Shown here piece by piece: positions 43,058 to 52,060 of a DNA stretch of 64,000 nt (positions are counted from its first letter, which is position 1; every line of letters begins with the position of its first letter). Below the pieces are notes generated by a model. The model had not been told where the DNA came from. It did not search any database and saw nothing but the letters and a program-made list of their open reading frames with translations. This DNA comes from CAYWJA01 sp964458485. Its GTDB lineage: Bacteria; Patescibacteriota; Gracilibacteria; UM-FILTER-43-11. The DNA lies in contig CAYWJA010000003.1 of the NCBI GenBank assembly GCA_964458485.1, forward strand, positions 32,603 to 96,602. The letters are read 5' to 3'. The position numbers and the translations under genes were made by a program.

Positions 43058-44355
43058 TATTTAAAATTATTTAACCAGCAATCTAGACAATAAATTACGT
43101 AAGGGCTATCACTTGGATATGTAGTAATAAGAGTGTTTTTACATTTGTCGCATTTGCGTTTGTACATTGTTCTGTCATTACGGAGGCCGACACGCTGTTT
43201 GGCACGGCAATCAGGGCAATAAATAGGGTATTCAATGTCCATTTTTTTGTAAAATTTGATTTCTTTGTCGATAATTTTAAATTCATTTTTACATAGGGTG
43301 CAGTTTCGGGTTAATTCATTATTTTGGGGATGCAGATCTGCGTCCCCTACGGCATCGCCTGACCCCTCAACTACGTTCGGGACATGCGTTGTTGCCGTAT
43401 TTTTATTAATTAAATCATAAAATGTAAAAATGCCTGCCTTTCTTAATTCTTTATCGATGGCTTTTGTGGTTTTTTTGTAAAAGTCTTCATCAACTTTTTG
43501 GTTCAAAATATAATAACCATCATCTTTATGTTTTAAATAATTACAGCCAAAGAGATTTTTGGATTCCATACAGCATGTTGTCCATTTGCAGTCTTTTAGG
43601 TTTCCACACCAATGCAAATGCTGACAGTTAAAAAGGTAATGCGCGTATGCAATGTCATAACATAAATCCATTCCTGTAGGTATAGGGCCACAATCCCAGC
43701 TGTCTTTTGTTCCCATCTCCAGATTTGCCTGATTTATATATCCACTATCTTCTGTATGGCGTGTATCAAAGCACATGTGGCAATTTTTGCTGTGATAAAT
43801 ATAATCCCCTGTACAATTCTGCGTATCGAATTGATGGACGAACATGCGGGGGGTTTTCTTCTTTATTTTTTCTAACTTTTTATCAATCACCTTTAGGATA
43901 TCAGAATTAGACATATCTAAAGTTTTCAATGCCTTTTTGTATTCTGATTCTGACTTTTTTTCATTAAATATATAATACTGTTTATCTCGCAGTCCAACGC
44001 AGCCGATACAATGTTTACATCTTCTTAAATCATAAGAAAAATGAATATCTTCGCAGTTTGCACTGTCCTGGCAATAATTAGAATTATAACAGCTATTGCA
44101 ATCAACACATTCATAACAAAGCTGGCAATCTTCGCAAAAAGCACAGTCTGTACAATCATTTAATGCACGACTGTCTTCACAATAATAGGTATCGCGGCAA
44201 TTTCCAGAATTAAAACACATGTAACAGTCTTTAGATACTGTAATGATGTCACCATAATCACAATTTTCACTCCCACGCGACCACGAGCCGCATTTAGGCG
44301 ACCTCATGTATAAATTTCTGAAATCTTGGATGAAGGTTTTCGGGGAGATGTTCAT
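43057..44355 (-). CDS. Large Cys-rich zinc-binding protein with C-terminal zinc ribbon
   Basis: A 432-residue protein. The N-terminal ~270 residues are Cys-dense and repetitive, with many C-x2-C and C-x5-C spacings (CYMCFNSGNCRDTYYCEDSRALNDCTDCAFCEDCQLCYECVDC), likely wrapping several metal ions. A charged helix linker (~135-170) contains EYKKALKTLDM. The C-terminal ~90 residues repeat the zinc ribbon of the next gene. At ~325-345 the sequence EGSGDAVGDADLHPQN is encoded by a copy of the GGACGCA palindrome repeat in frame. No signal peptide is evident, so the protein is probably cytoplasmic. Function is unknown. Confidence 0.65.
   Translation of the reverse strand: MNISPKTFIQDFRNLYMRSPKCGSWSRGSENCDYGDIITVSKDCYMCFNSGNCRDTYYCEDSRALNDCTDCAFCEDCQLCYECVDCNSCYNSNYCQDSANCEDIHFSYDLRRCKHCIGCVGLRDKQYYIFNEKKSESEYKKALKTLDMSNSDILKVIDKKLEKIKKKTPRMFVHQFDTQNCTGDYIYHSKNCHMCFDTRHTEDSGYINQANLEMGTKDSWDCGPIPTGMDLCYDIAYAHYLFNCQHLHWCGNLKDCKWTTCCMESKNLFGCNYLKHKDDGYYILNQKVDEDFYKKTTKAIDKELRKAGIFTFYDLINKNTATTHVPNVVEGSGDAVGDADLHPQNNELTRNCTLCKNEFKIIDKEIKFYKKMDIEYPIYCPDCRAKQRVGLRNDRTMYKRKCDKCKNTLITTYPSDSPYVIYCLDCWLNNFK
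43326..43347. repeat. GGACGCA-type palindrome inside the zinc-binding gene
   Basis: GGGGATGCAGATCTGCGTCCCC is palindromic except for one A/G position. It lies in frame within the coding sequence and shares flanking sequence (TCAGGCGATGCCGTA on the minus strand) with the copy in the VirB6-like gene at 14097. Confidence 0.8.
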
Positions 44356-44359
44356 GTTT

Positions 44360-44460
44360 TTTATAAGTCCTGTAGTGCTTTAGTGCTGTAGTCCTTTCGT
44401 GCTAATTGACAGAATAGAACGAAAGCACTACAGGACGACAGGACGAAAGCACTTGTTATT
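44360..44460. repeat. Hairpin element with tandem-repeat arms, TAGTGCTTTAGTGCTGTAG family
   Basis: The left arm is TCCTGTAGTGCTTTAGTGC and similar units. The right arm is GAAAGCACTACAGGACGAC. The loop is near 44405-44418. It lies upstream of the zinc-binding gene. A relative is at 46470-46548. Confidence 0.8.
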
Positions 44461-44568
44461 AAATGTCAAAACAGTGCCAACCTCAAGTAACATCAATATT
44501 GTAACATTTTGCCTAAAAATGTGTATATAACTATGCAAAAGCAGCTTTAATTTTTAACCCCCACCGAC

Positions 44569-44667
44569 ATGACCTACCTAATAGCAATTACAGCATTGAC
44601 CTTGATAGCAAATATATATGCAGACTACAAATTAAATTCCAAAAGTTACATCAAAGTTAAATCTTAG
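44569..44667 (+). CDS. Possible 32-residue hydrophobic peptide
   Basis: A short frame, ATG at 44569 to TAG at 44665-44667, reads MTYLIAITALTLIANIYADY and continues with a Lys/Ser tail. It has one hydrophobic helix, as in small membrane peptides. Nothing else fills this 480 bp gap apart from the hairpin at 44360 and the terminator at 44677. A weak TATATAA box lies about 45 bp upstream. It may be chance. Confidence 0.2.
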   Translation: MTYLIAITALTLIANIYADYKLNSKSYIKVKS

Positions 44668-44676
44668 GATCTCTAA

Positions 44677-44733
44677 AAAAACCAAACTGAAGCGCTTCCT
44701 CTCTTGGCAGAAAGGCTGTAAGGGCTTCAGTTT
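44677..44733 (-). terminator. Terminator of thioredoxin gene
   Basis: On the minus strand AACTGAAGC (44732-44724) pairs with GCTTCAGTT (44693-44685), followed by TGGTTTTTTT. A nested stem, CCTTTC with GAGAGG, lies in the loop. It is downstream of trxA. Confidence 0.7.
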
Positions 44734-44838
44734 TCGAATGTGATTAAAAAATGTAAAAATGATAAATTCTACATATGAATCTGAAATCTAAAATCAGAAA
44801 TGCAAAATCCTAAAAATGTTTCGTATAACGAATCATTT

Positions 44839-45162
44839 TTAGGAGTGTTTCTCAATCATTTCCATCAATTGATCTTTTTGATGAACTCCGACTAATTCTT
44901 CAGCTACCTCACCATTTTTGAAAACTTTTAGGGCAGGAATGCTCATAATTCCGTATTTTTGGGCGAGGTCACCATTTTCATCTACATTTACTTTGTAAAC
45001 TTTAGCTTTATCACCAATTTCATCGGCAAGTTCATCGAGGATCGGGCCTTGAGCTTGGCATGGACCACACCATGGTGCCCAAAAATCTACAAGAACTGGT
45101 ATATCTTTAACTTCTAATACATCTGCCGGAAAGGTGTCTCCGCTTGTTTGTTGTGCTGGCAT
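44839..45162 (-). CDS. trxA: Thioredoxin
   Basis: A 107-residue protein. The active site WCGPC lies in VDFWAPWCGPCQAQGPIL (~31-36), with the cis-proline in GIMSIPALKVFKNGE (~75). Length, spacing and motifs are those of ordinary thioredoxin. It reduces protein disulfides in the cytoplasm. It has a terminator downstream and a repeat hairpin (45185-45328) upstream. It is a single gene transcript by layout. Confidence 0.95.
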   Translation of the reverse strand: MPAQQTSGDTFPADVLEVKDIPVLVDFWAPWCGPCQAQGPILDELADEIGDKAKVYKVNVDENGDLAQKYGIMSIPALKVFKNGEVAEELVGVHQKDQLMEMIEKHS

Positions 45163-45184
45163 AATATAAAAATTTATGGAATAA

Positions 45185-45328
45185 ATTTTTCATTTCGCAT
45201 TTTGCATTTCTGATTTCGCAATCACATTTAGCATTTTTTCATTTGGCAATTTATTTGATTATTTTAGTAAATGCAGAATGCTAAATGTAAAATGACAATG
45301 CGAAATCTGAGATGCGAGATGCGAAATG
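45185..45328. repeat. Hairpin element with tandem-repeat arms, TTCTGATTT / GCATTT family
   Basis: The left arm has TTCGCATTTTGCATTTCTGA and relatives. The right arm has AAATGCAGAATGCTAAATG and GCGAAATCTGAGATGCGAGA. It fills the spacer upstream of trxA. Confidence 0.7.
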
Positions 45329-45395
45329 TTTATTGTAGCATACAAGATCATCAAAAATTTTTCAATCATCAAAAGTAGCTTATGTTACATAATAC

Positions 45396-45432
45396 AAAAA
45401 ACCTCCTCGACAATATGCCAGAGAAGGTTTTA
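45396..45432 (-). terminator. Terminator of the HU gene
   Basis: On the minus strand AAACCTTCTC (45429-45421) pairs with GAGGAGGTTT with one mismatch, followed by TTT. It lies 20 bp past the HU stop codon. Confidence 0.7.
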
Positions 45433-45450
45433 TCTTGTAATTAGACGAAT

Positions 45451-45726
45451 TTATCTAACTGCATCTTTTAAGCTCTTACCAGCTTTAAATGCAGGAATCT
45501 TCATAGCTGGAATTTTGATTTTTATAGATGGATTGCGTGGGTTAACACCAGTGCGAGCTGCACGTTTGCTAACACGGAAAGTTCCGAAACCAGTAATGGT
45601 TACATTCTTTCCTTTTTTAAGTTCTTTTGTTACTGCAGAAAGAAGAGCATCTAAAGAAACAGCGGCTGTTTTTTTTGTAACGCCTGCTGCAGATGCAATT
45701 GCTGCAATTAGATCTTGTTTAGTCAT
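45451..45726 (-). CDS. hup: DNA-binding protein HU
   Basis: A 91-residue protein. The HU start MTKQDLIAAIASAAGVTKKTAAVSLDALLSAV is present, as is the signature GKNVTITGFGTFRVSKRAARTGVNPRNPSIKIKIPAMKIPAFKAGKSLKDAV, including the DNA-binding beta arm with its NP intercalating proline. It bends and compacts DNA. It has its own promoter and terminator, typical of an abundant housekeeping gene. Confidence 0.95.
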   Translation of the reverse strand: MTKQDLIAAIASAAGVTKKTAAVSLDALLSAVTKELKKGKNVTITGFGTFRVSKRAARTGVNPRNPSIKIKIPAMKIPAFKAGKSLKDAVR

Positions 45727-45786
45727 AGCTAAATTAAGTTAAAATGATAAAATCTGCTACTTCATAATTTCGGAAGAGCAGGGGCA

Positions 45787-45815
45787 AGTATAGTAGTATA
45801 AAAAGTGTCTGGCAA
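45787..45815 (-). promoter_or_regulatory. Promoter of the HU gene
   Basis: On the minus strand TTGCCA (45815-45810), a 17 bp spacer and TATACT (45792-45787), about 60 bp before the HU start. A 9 bp inverted repeat, TTTTTCGCT with AGCGAAAAA (45820-45843), lies just upstream and could be a terminator or operator. Confidence 0.65.
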
Positions 45816-45965
45816 GGGTTTTTTCGCTTTATTTAGCGAAAAAGTCATATGTATGCTTTTTTTATTCAAATAAAATGGCTTATTTAAGCCAAAATTTAAT
45901 AATTTGACGAAATAACGATTTTTCTGTCAAAGCTAATTTTTGGCTCTATTAACACAAAAAAACGC

Positions 45966-45994
45966 TTGACTTTGATATTTTGAAATGGTAAATA
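45966..45994 (+). promoter_or_regulatory. Putative promoter of the transposase-like gene
   Basis: TTGACT (45966-45971), a 17 bp spacer and TAAATA (45989-45994), 56 bp before the ATG at 46051. Confidence 0.45.
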
Positions 45995-46050
45995 AGAGTT
46001 CCTAATCAGTAATTAAAAAATAATTTTTTGTATTAACGTGAATATTTTGT

Positions 46051-46410
46051 ATGAAACATCGTAGTATTGAACGCAAACGTCTCCGGTTATCCGGATACGA
46101 TTATTCATCGGATGGATATTATTTTATTACGGTTTGTACACAAAATCGTGCATGTTTTTTTGGGAATGTGAAAAATGGAATAATGGGATTAAATGACATT
46201 GGTTGTATTATTGCAAAATCTTGGCAGGATATTCCCAATCATTTTTGCGATGTACAATTGTATGATTGGGTTGTAATGCCAAATCATTTTCATGGGGTCA
46301 TGGTTTTGGAACAACAATTTAACCATGATACGGTTGTTATTGGTATCCGTAAAACTTTTTCCAAATCTGAAATTAAAAAACATTATGACAGTTTATTTGA
46401 TGATCCATAA
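46051..46410 (+). pseudogene. Truncated REP-associated tyrosine transposase (Y1/HUH)
   Basis: A 119-residue fragment. The start RKRLRLSGYDYSSDGYYFITVCTQNRACFFG and the HUH motif in LYDWVVMPNHFHGVMVLEQ are standard for RAYT/IS200-like transposases (both His present). The protein stops at DSLFDDP soon after, so the later helix carrying the catalytic tyrosine is missing. The last ~30 residues do not match the family. It is immediately followed by a repeat hairpin of the TAGTGC family (46470-46548). It is probably a decayed mobiliser; it could have acted on palindromes such as those found throughout this window. Confidence 0.75.
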
Positions 46411-46469
46411 GAAATCATTTGAAAATAAGAAATTAATAATGTATCGTTTCGGCGATATTAAATTATTAG

Positions 46470-46548
46470 TGCTTTAGTCTGGTAGTGCTTTAGTGCTGTA
46501 GTGCTTGCTATATAAAATAGCACTACAGGACTACAGCACTACAGCACG
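46470..46548. repeat. Hairpin element with tandem-repeat arms, TAGTGCTTTAGTGCTGTAG family
   Basis: The left arm has GTGCTTTAGTCTGGTAGTGC and repeats. The right arm is GCACTACAGGACTACAGCAC. It lies between the transposase remnant and topA. The unit is the one seen at 44360-44460. Confidence 0.8.
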
Positions 46549-46607
46549 TATAAAAAGTGTAAATACAGCAACAACGACAAATAATATATAAGTTAACGAA
46601 AAATAGT

Positions 46608-48842
46608 ATGAATCATGTAATAATAGTAGAATCACCGGCAAAAGCCAGAACTCTGAAAAAATTTTTGGGTGCCAAATATAATGTAAAAGCCTCTATGGGG
46701 CATATTCGTGATCTGCCTAAAAAGGAACTTGGAATTGACATAGACAATGAATTCCATCCTAAATATGAAATTAGCCCTGATAAAAAAAAAGTTGTCCGGG
46801 ATCTAAAAACACTCGTCCATAAATATGCCGATACAATGGTGTGGCTCGCAGCTGATGAGGACCGCGAAGGAGAAAGCATTGCCTGGCATTTAATACATGC
46901 GCTTGGTCTGAAAAAAGGGCAATTTAAGCGTATTGCATTTCATGAGATAACCAAGCCAGCAATCCTGAAGGCGCTTGAAAACCCTCGTAGTGTTAATATT
47001 AATTTAGTGCATGCACAGCAGGCACGTAGGGTATTAGATCGTTTAGTTGGATATAAATTATCTCCACTGCTTTGGAAAAAGGTAAGGTCTGGATTAAGTG
47101 CAGGACGTGTACAAAGTGTAGCGGTGCGCCTTATTGTTGAGCGAGAAAGAGAAATCGAAAAATTCAAACCAGAGGAATATTGGAAAATTGATACTGATTT
47201 GAAGGCTAAAAAAGGTGACTTTAATGCAGGTTTGATAAAAATAGAGGGTAAAAAAGCAAAGGTAGATAATAAAAAAGATGCCACTACTATACTGGATGAT
47301 TTAAATAAAGCTAATTATAAGGTAGTTGATTTGAAGGAGAAAAAGGCAAAGCGCCATCCTGCTCCGCCATTTATAACAAGTACGTTACAGCAGGAAGCAT
47401 CACGTAAGCTTGGCTTTTCCGTTAAACAGACAATGATGATTGCACAACAATTATATGAAGGTATTGAGCATGGCAAACATCATACAGGTTTAATAACTTA
47501 TATGCGTACCGATTCTTTTAATTTATCTATGGAGTTTTTAAAAAATGTGCCGAAAATTATTAAAAAAACATATGGTGATGAGTATGTCTTAGATAAACCG
47601 CGTTTCTTTACTAAAAAGACTAAAGGTGCACAAGAAGCTCATGAAGCCATACGCCCTACTCATGCAGATAAAACACCTGCTGATTTAAAAGCCCATTTAG
47701 ACACCAGACAATACAAATTATATAAACTGATATGGGAAAGATCTATTGCCTCGCAAATGCCTACCGCAGAACTTAGCGTTACTACTGTTACAGTTGAAAC
47801 AGATAACAATTATATCCTTGAGGCTAAGGGGCAGGTGATAAAATTCCCAGGATTTATGAAGGTATATGTTGAAGGTACTGATCATCCGGATGATGCACTA
47901 GCGCATAAAGAAAAATTATTACCACCAATAGAAAATGGTGAGGTATGCGATTTAATTAAAGTAAATACTGAGCAAAAATTTACACAACCACCTGCAAGAT
48001 ATACTGAGGCAACTCTTGTTAAAAAATTAGAATCTGAAGGCATCGGACGACCTTCTACTTATGCTCCAACAATTTCTACAATAGTCAGCCGTGGATATAT
48101 AGAGAAGCAAGAGGATAAAAAATTACACCCTATGGAAATTGGCTGTATTGTTAATGACTTTTTAGTTAAACATTTCCCGGATATTGTAGGCTACAACTTC
48201 ACTGCTGGTATGGAAAAACAATTGGACGATATTGCTGAAGGAAAAATTAAATGGGAGCCTGTTATTGGTGATTTTTATGCGCCATTCGAAAAAAGATTGG
48301 AAGAAAAGGCCAAAAGCATTAAAAAGGAAGATATTATTCATGAAAAAACCGATGAAGTCTGCGATATATGCGGTGAGCCAATGCTTGTTAAGCTTGGTAA
48401 AAATGGTAAATTTTTAAGCTGCAGTGCTTATCCTAAATGTAAAAATGCCAAACCAATGAAGGAAGATAGGGAAAAAGAAGAAAAATTGCAAAAAGAATTT
48501 AAAGATGAAAAGTGTGAAAAATGCGGATCTGCTATGATCGTGAAAAAGGGACGATTTGGTGAATTCCTCGCTTGCAGTGCTTACCCAAACTGCAAAACTA
48601 CCAGGCCCCTTGCGCATGCCCTAAATATAAAGTGTCCTAAATGCGATGGTGATATTACTGAAAAGAGAACTAAAAGAGGAAAAGTATTTTATGGATGTAA
48701 TAATTATCCTAAATGCGATTTTGCCGTTTGGGGCAAACCCCTTGAAGATCCATGTACCGTATGTAAAGGGTTACAAATACAGGCTAAAAAGAATTTGATT
48801 AAATGCCAGCAGTGTGGGAAGGAGACCGAGGTTAATGCATAA
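46608..48842 (+). CDS. topA: DNA topoisomerase I
   Basis: A 744-residue protein. TOPRIM motifs: Glu in IIVESPAKARTLKKFLG (~7) and DxD in WLAADEDREGESIAWHL (~84-88). Active-site Tyr in GLITYMRTDSFNLS (~300). Four C-terminal zinc ribbons: CDICGEPMLVKLGKNGKFLSC, CEKCGSAMIVKKGRFGEFLAC, CPKCDGDITEKRTKRGKVFYGC and CTVCKGLQIQAKKNLIKCQQC. It relaxes negative supercoils. Length and architecture are those of standard bacterial TopA. It is convergent with the large unknown genes and ends 5 bp from them. Confidence 0.95.
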   Translation: MNHVIIVESPAKARTLKKFLGAKYNVKASMGHIRDLPKKELGIDIDNEFHPKYEISPDKKKVVRDLKTLVHKYADTMVWLAADEDREGESIAWHLIHALGLKKGQFKRIAFHEITKPAILKALENPRSVNINLVHAQQARRVLDRLVGYKLSPLLWKKVRSGLSAGRVQSVAVRLIVEREREIEKFKPEEYWKIDTDLKAKKGDFNAGLIKIEGKKAKVDNKKDATTILDDLNKANYKVVDLKEKKAKRHPAPPFITSTLQQEASRKLGFSVKQTMMIAQQLYEGIEHGKHHTGLITYMRTDSFNLSMEFLKNVPKIIKKTYGDEYVLDKPRFFTKKTKGAQEAHEAIRPTHADKTPADLKAHLDTRQYKLYKLIWERSIASQMPTAELSVTTVTVETDNNYILEAKGQVIKFPGFMKVYVEGTDHPDDALAHKEKLLPPIENGEVCDLIKVNTEQKFTQPPARYTEATLVKKLESEGIGRPSTYAPTISTIVSRGYIEKQEDKKLHPMEIGCIVNDFLVKHFPDIVGYNFTAGMEKQLDDIAEGKIKWEPVIGDFYAPFEKRLEEKAKSIKKEDIIHEKTDEVCDICGEPMLVKLGKNGKFLSCSAYPKCKNAKPMKEDREKEEKLQKEFKDEKCEKCGSAMIVKKGRFGEFLACSAYPNCKTTRPLAHALNIKCPKCDGDITEKRTKRGKVFYGCNNYPKCDFAVWGKPLEDPCTVCKGLQIQAKKNLIKCQQCGKETEVNA

Positions 48843-48847
48843 GTGTT

Positions 48848-51800
48848 CTATAAAATAATCTCCACTTTATAATTTCTGTCTTTGGGATATTCTCCATAAT
48901 GCCTACCTAGTATTCTTTTTTTATGCATTAGCTTAGAATGTCCAATTATACGTTTTGTAGCTAAATCTGTAACATGTGCCAATTGCTCATCATCAGACTG
49001 CTTAATATGATCATGCAATTTCATCGCGGCTTTTGGTATTTGTATATCAACCTCAGGCCCCTCTATAAGATCACTATGTGAATCATTATAGAAAAATTGT
49101 AATATATTTAATTCTTCTAAAAACTCAAGCTGCTGTCCATCGCTCAATTTCCCATATACATCAATCAACACATCTCCATATCCTTCGTCATTCCACCTAT
49201 TTTCATCTAAAAATAATAAATCAATTAAATATGGGAAATTATCATTTTTAGACAATCTTAGAACGACAGAATGAAATATGTCTTTGTCGGAATGTGCAGC
49301 TTTATAATCTACAGTCCATAACCTTAAAAATTCAACCTCATCTTTAATACTTAAAATAAAATCCATTTTTTGCTGCTGCAAATCTAAAGATTTCCTTTTG
49401 TATTTTCCATTTATCCTTTTCTGTAAAGCACCCCTTGATAAGGCTAGATCTTGATCAATATTTTTTTGATCTTTGGCAAATTGTTCAAACCAGCTGTCTT
49501 CTTTTAGATCTAGTCCATACTCCTCATCCCAATCTTCTTGTAATCTTTCCATTAGTTCTGCAGGCATCTGTTCAATTCCAAGCTTTGTTGCAATAGAATT
49601 AATAATTAAAACAACTTTTGCCAAATTGTATTTTAGTTGTGCATATTTAGACCCTTCTTCTTTTGATAAATCACAAATTTTTTCAATAATAATTGGTAAT
49701 TGATTAATTTGATATTGCCAAAAATCTATTATTCCCTGCTTCATCTCTCCAGGCATATCATCAATGATGGCTAACATTCCAATCATACGCTTACGAGTTG
49801 GTTTTCTTGTGAATATTAAATCAGTGGTTTCCAAAAAGTCGTTAGCATAAAAACTAATTGAATCGTTAGGGTCCATTTTACTGTCATCTTCTTTAATTTC
49901 CTCGATAATATCTGGAGTAGAATGCCCCCAAAACAATAATTGCTTATAAAATTCCACCTGCTTCAATCTTAAAAGTTTCTCGTCATCACTATCTGCATCA
50001 TTAATATATCTGAATAATCTCAATAATACATCTTGCTTTTTTGTATCTAATTCAAAAAAATCACACATTCTCCTTTTAGACCAGCTATTCCCACCTTGTA
50101 AGAAATATTCTAATACACTTTCTGCATGCACATTTTCATCAATATCAACACTCCTATATACACCATGTGATTGATATAAATTTTCTTTTAATATATTTAA
50201 AGATACATTATCGTCAAAGTCTCTGGCTTCAGGATAACTGACTGGACATGTTAAGAATACCTGATTTCTTTCGGATGCCGCATTATAATCATGAAAATCC
50301 TGACAATCGACCAAATTCCAAATATCTGATTCGTTATCAAGTTGTCCATCTGTTGCAATGCATAAATCACTATGTGAATCAATCGATCTGCCTCTGGCTG
50401 CATTATAAATTACATCAAAAATAAATTTTGAAACTGCTGCTACATAAAATGGTATATTCTCCCTTGTTAGCAGGCTGCTTCTAGATTCTACTAATACCTT
50501 TCTGACCTCTCCTCGTGCCTCTTGTTCTATGCTTACTTCATCTTCCTCAGCTAAAAAAGATTGTGCAACTTTCTGTATGCGATTATATAAATTGCTTTCA
50601 AAATCACAATCCCTGCTATGATGCAGTACCTGCCCATCTTTACAATGAGTAATAAAAAATTCACTCTCAGGCATATAATACCTGCCCCAATTATATAAAC
50701 CTCCGCCTCTTTCATGATCATTATCTGCAGCATCTGGTGTCCTACGAAATGTCTTACATTTAAAAGATCTGGGGTTATTACCAATAGACACCATCATTCT
50801 TATGCCTTCTTCTGAAGATTTTTTTTGAAATAATTCTACCAAATAAGAATCACCTTCCGCCGTGCTGTTATGCGATCTAACTATATAACACTTTCTATCA
50901 TGACTAAGTAAAAATTGAATATCTGTTGGTAAGTTATCTTCGAATTCTTCGAGTATAGCCTCTGTCGAAAAATCAGCACTATAATCAGATTCATGCTCAA
51001 GGCTATTAACATACATTATTTCGCCTAATTCACTTTGCTGACCCCATATAAGAGGTTCTGCAAAATATTTAATAATATCAGCAATATCAGCAATTTTAGG
51101 TAACTCACCCTCCATCACATCAGCATTAAGCAATGTTCTAAAAAAATCATTAACACAAGCTTTCTCATAATTTTTTATAGATTTATCAAATACAATAGGA
51201 TTTGTTATATGCTTTACAGCTGTAGGGCGAGACACATACCTTCTTTTGGTGACATCGTAATAACTAAGCATTAAAACGCTATTGCACTTCTTTCTCTCTT
51301 CCCAATACTCCTTACCCTTTGTGTGCATATGTTGGCTTGCAGTACGATGGTCAATCGTAGCAGTCCTGTATCTAAGTCCTTCCCAACTTGTTATACTTGG
51401 CCGCTTTGCCCCCAGCCTACCAAGCTTAAAAATTTGTTCATACTCATCACCAATTCCATATAATTCCCTTGCAACACCTATTGGCAATGTGCCAAATCCT
51501 CCAAATGCACCCGCAGGGCTATGGGCATAACGAAGAATATGTGATTGAAAAATTTCAGTCCTATTCTGCCCTTTTGTTGGCCCCGAATAACCAGCCTTAT
51601 CTCTTAGCTTAGCAATTGTTTTAAATAAATTGGCAAAAAAATTATCTGGATCATCTAAAATTCTATCAGCTATTAATAATATTTGTGCATCTAGATCTGG
51701 GTGTGCATCTGATGCACCTATATTATCAAGAATGCCATAAGCCTCTTTGGATATTTCTGACACTAAACCATATCCGATAAAGCTGAATAAATTTTTACTG

Positions 51801-52057
51801 TATACATCTTTATGGTCCTTATTTTTCTCTGAAAAATCTCGTAATCCATCCCCAGCACTTTCCGTGAATTCATACATTATCCATCTGCTATATGCTGTTT
51901 GCAGGGAAGAGAATTTATCTAAGTCAATCGCTGCAAGCCTTTCGTGAAAATATTGGAAAAAATTATCCGGCTTTTTTAGCCTAGGTTCTTTTTCCCGAAC
52001 ATGTTCAGTGTCAGGGATAGAATGCAACCCGTTCTCATGACTATGAGGTGTTTCCAT
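48848..52057 (-). CDS. Large cytoplasmic protein of unknown function (1069 residues)
   Basis: No signal peptide, membrane helix or known motif. The composition is acidic and mostly helical, with several long helix-rich stretches (e.g. ~760-920, ending SRGALQKRINGKYKRKSLDLQQQKMDFILSIKDEVEFLRLW). A middle part (~370-500) is richer in beta-like segments and Cys/His (HDRKCYIVRSHNSTAEGDSYLVELFQKK, FITHCKDGQVLHHSRDCDFESN). It starts 3 bp after the upstream 483-residue gene, so the pair is one transcript. Codon use looks native. It is likely lineage-specific; no function can be assigned. Confidence 0.7.
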   Translation of the reverse strand: METPHSHENGLHSIPDTEHVREKEPRLKKPDNFFQYFHERLAAIDLDKFSSLQTAYSRWIMYEFTESAGDGLRDFSEKNKDHKDVYSKNLFSFIGYGLVSEISKEAYGILDNIGASDAHPDLDAQILLIADRILDDPDNFFANLFKTIAKLRDKAGYSGPTKGQNRTEIFQSHILRYAHSPAGAFGGFGTLPIGVARELYGIGDEYEQIFKLGRLGAKRPSITSWEGLRYRTATIDHRTASQHMHTKGKEYWEERKKCNSVLMLSYYDVTKRRYVSRPTAVKHITNPIVFDKSIKNYEKACVNDFFRTLLNADVMEGELPKIADIADIIKYFAEPLIWGQQSELGEIMYVNSLEHESDYSADFSTEAILEEFEDNLPTDIQFLLSHDRKCYIVRSHNSTAEGDSYLVELFQKKSSEEGIRMMVSIGNNPRSFKCKTFRRTPDAADNDHERGGGLYNWGRYYMPESEFFITHCKDGQVLHHSRDCDFESNLYNRIQKVAQSFLAEEDEVSIEQEARGEVRKVLVESRSSLLTRENIPFYVAAVSKFIFDVIYNAARGRSIDSHSDLCIATDGQLDNESDIWNLVDCQDFHDYNAASERNQVFLTCPVSYPEARDFDDNVSLNILKENLYQSHGVYRSVDIDENVHAESVLEYFLQGGNSWSKRRMCDFFELDTKKQDVLLRLFRYINDADSDDEKLLRLKQVEFYKQLLFWGHSTPDIIEEIKEDDSKMDPNDSISFYANDFLETTDLIFTRKPTRKRMIGMLAIIDDMPGEMKQGIIDFWQYQINQLPIIIEKICDLSKEEGSKYAQLKYNLAKVVLIINSIATKLGIEQMPAELMERLQEDWDEEYGLDLKEDSWFEQFAKDQKNIDQDLALSRGALQKRINGKYKRKSLDLQQQKMDFILSIKDEVEFLRLWTVDYKAAHSDKDIFHSVVLRLSKNDNFPYLIDLLFLDENRWNDEGYGDVLIDVYGKLSDGQQLEFLEELNILQFFYNDSHSDLIEGPEVDIQIPKAAMKLHDHIKQSDDEQLAHVTDLATKRIIGHSKLMHKKRILGRHYGEYPKDRNYKVEIIL

Positions 52058-52060
52058 GGA

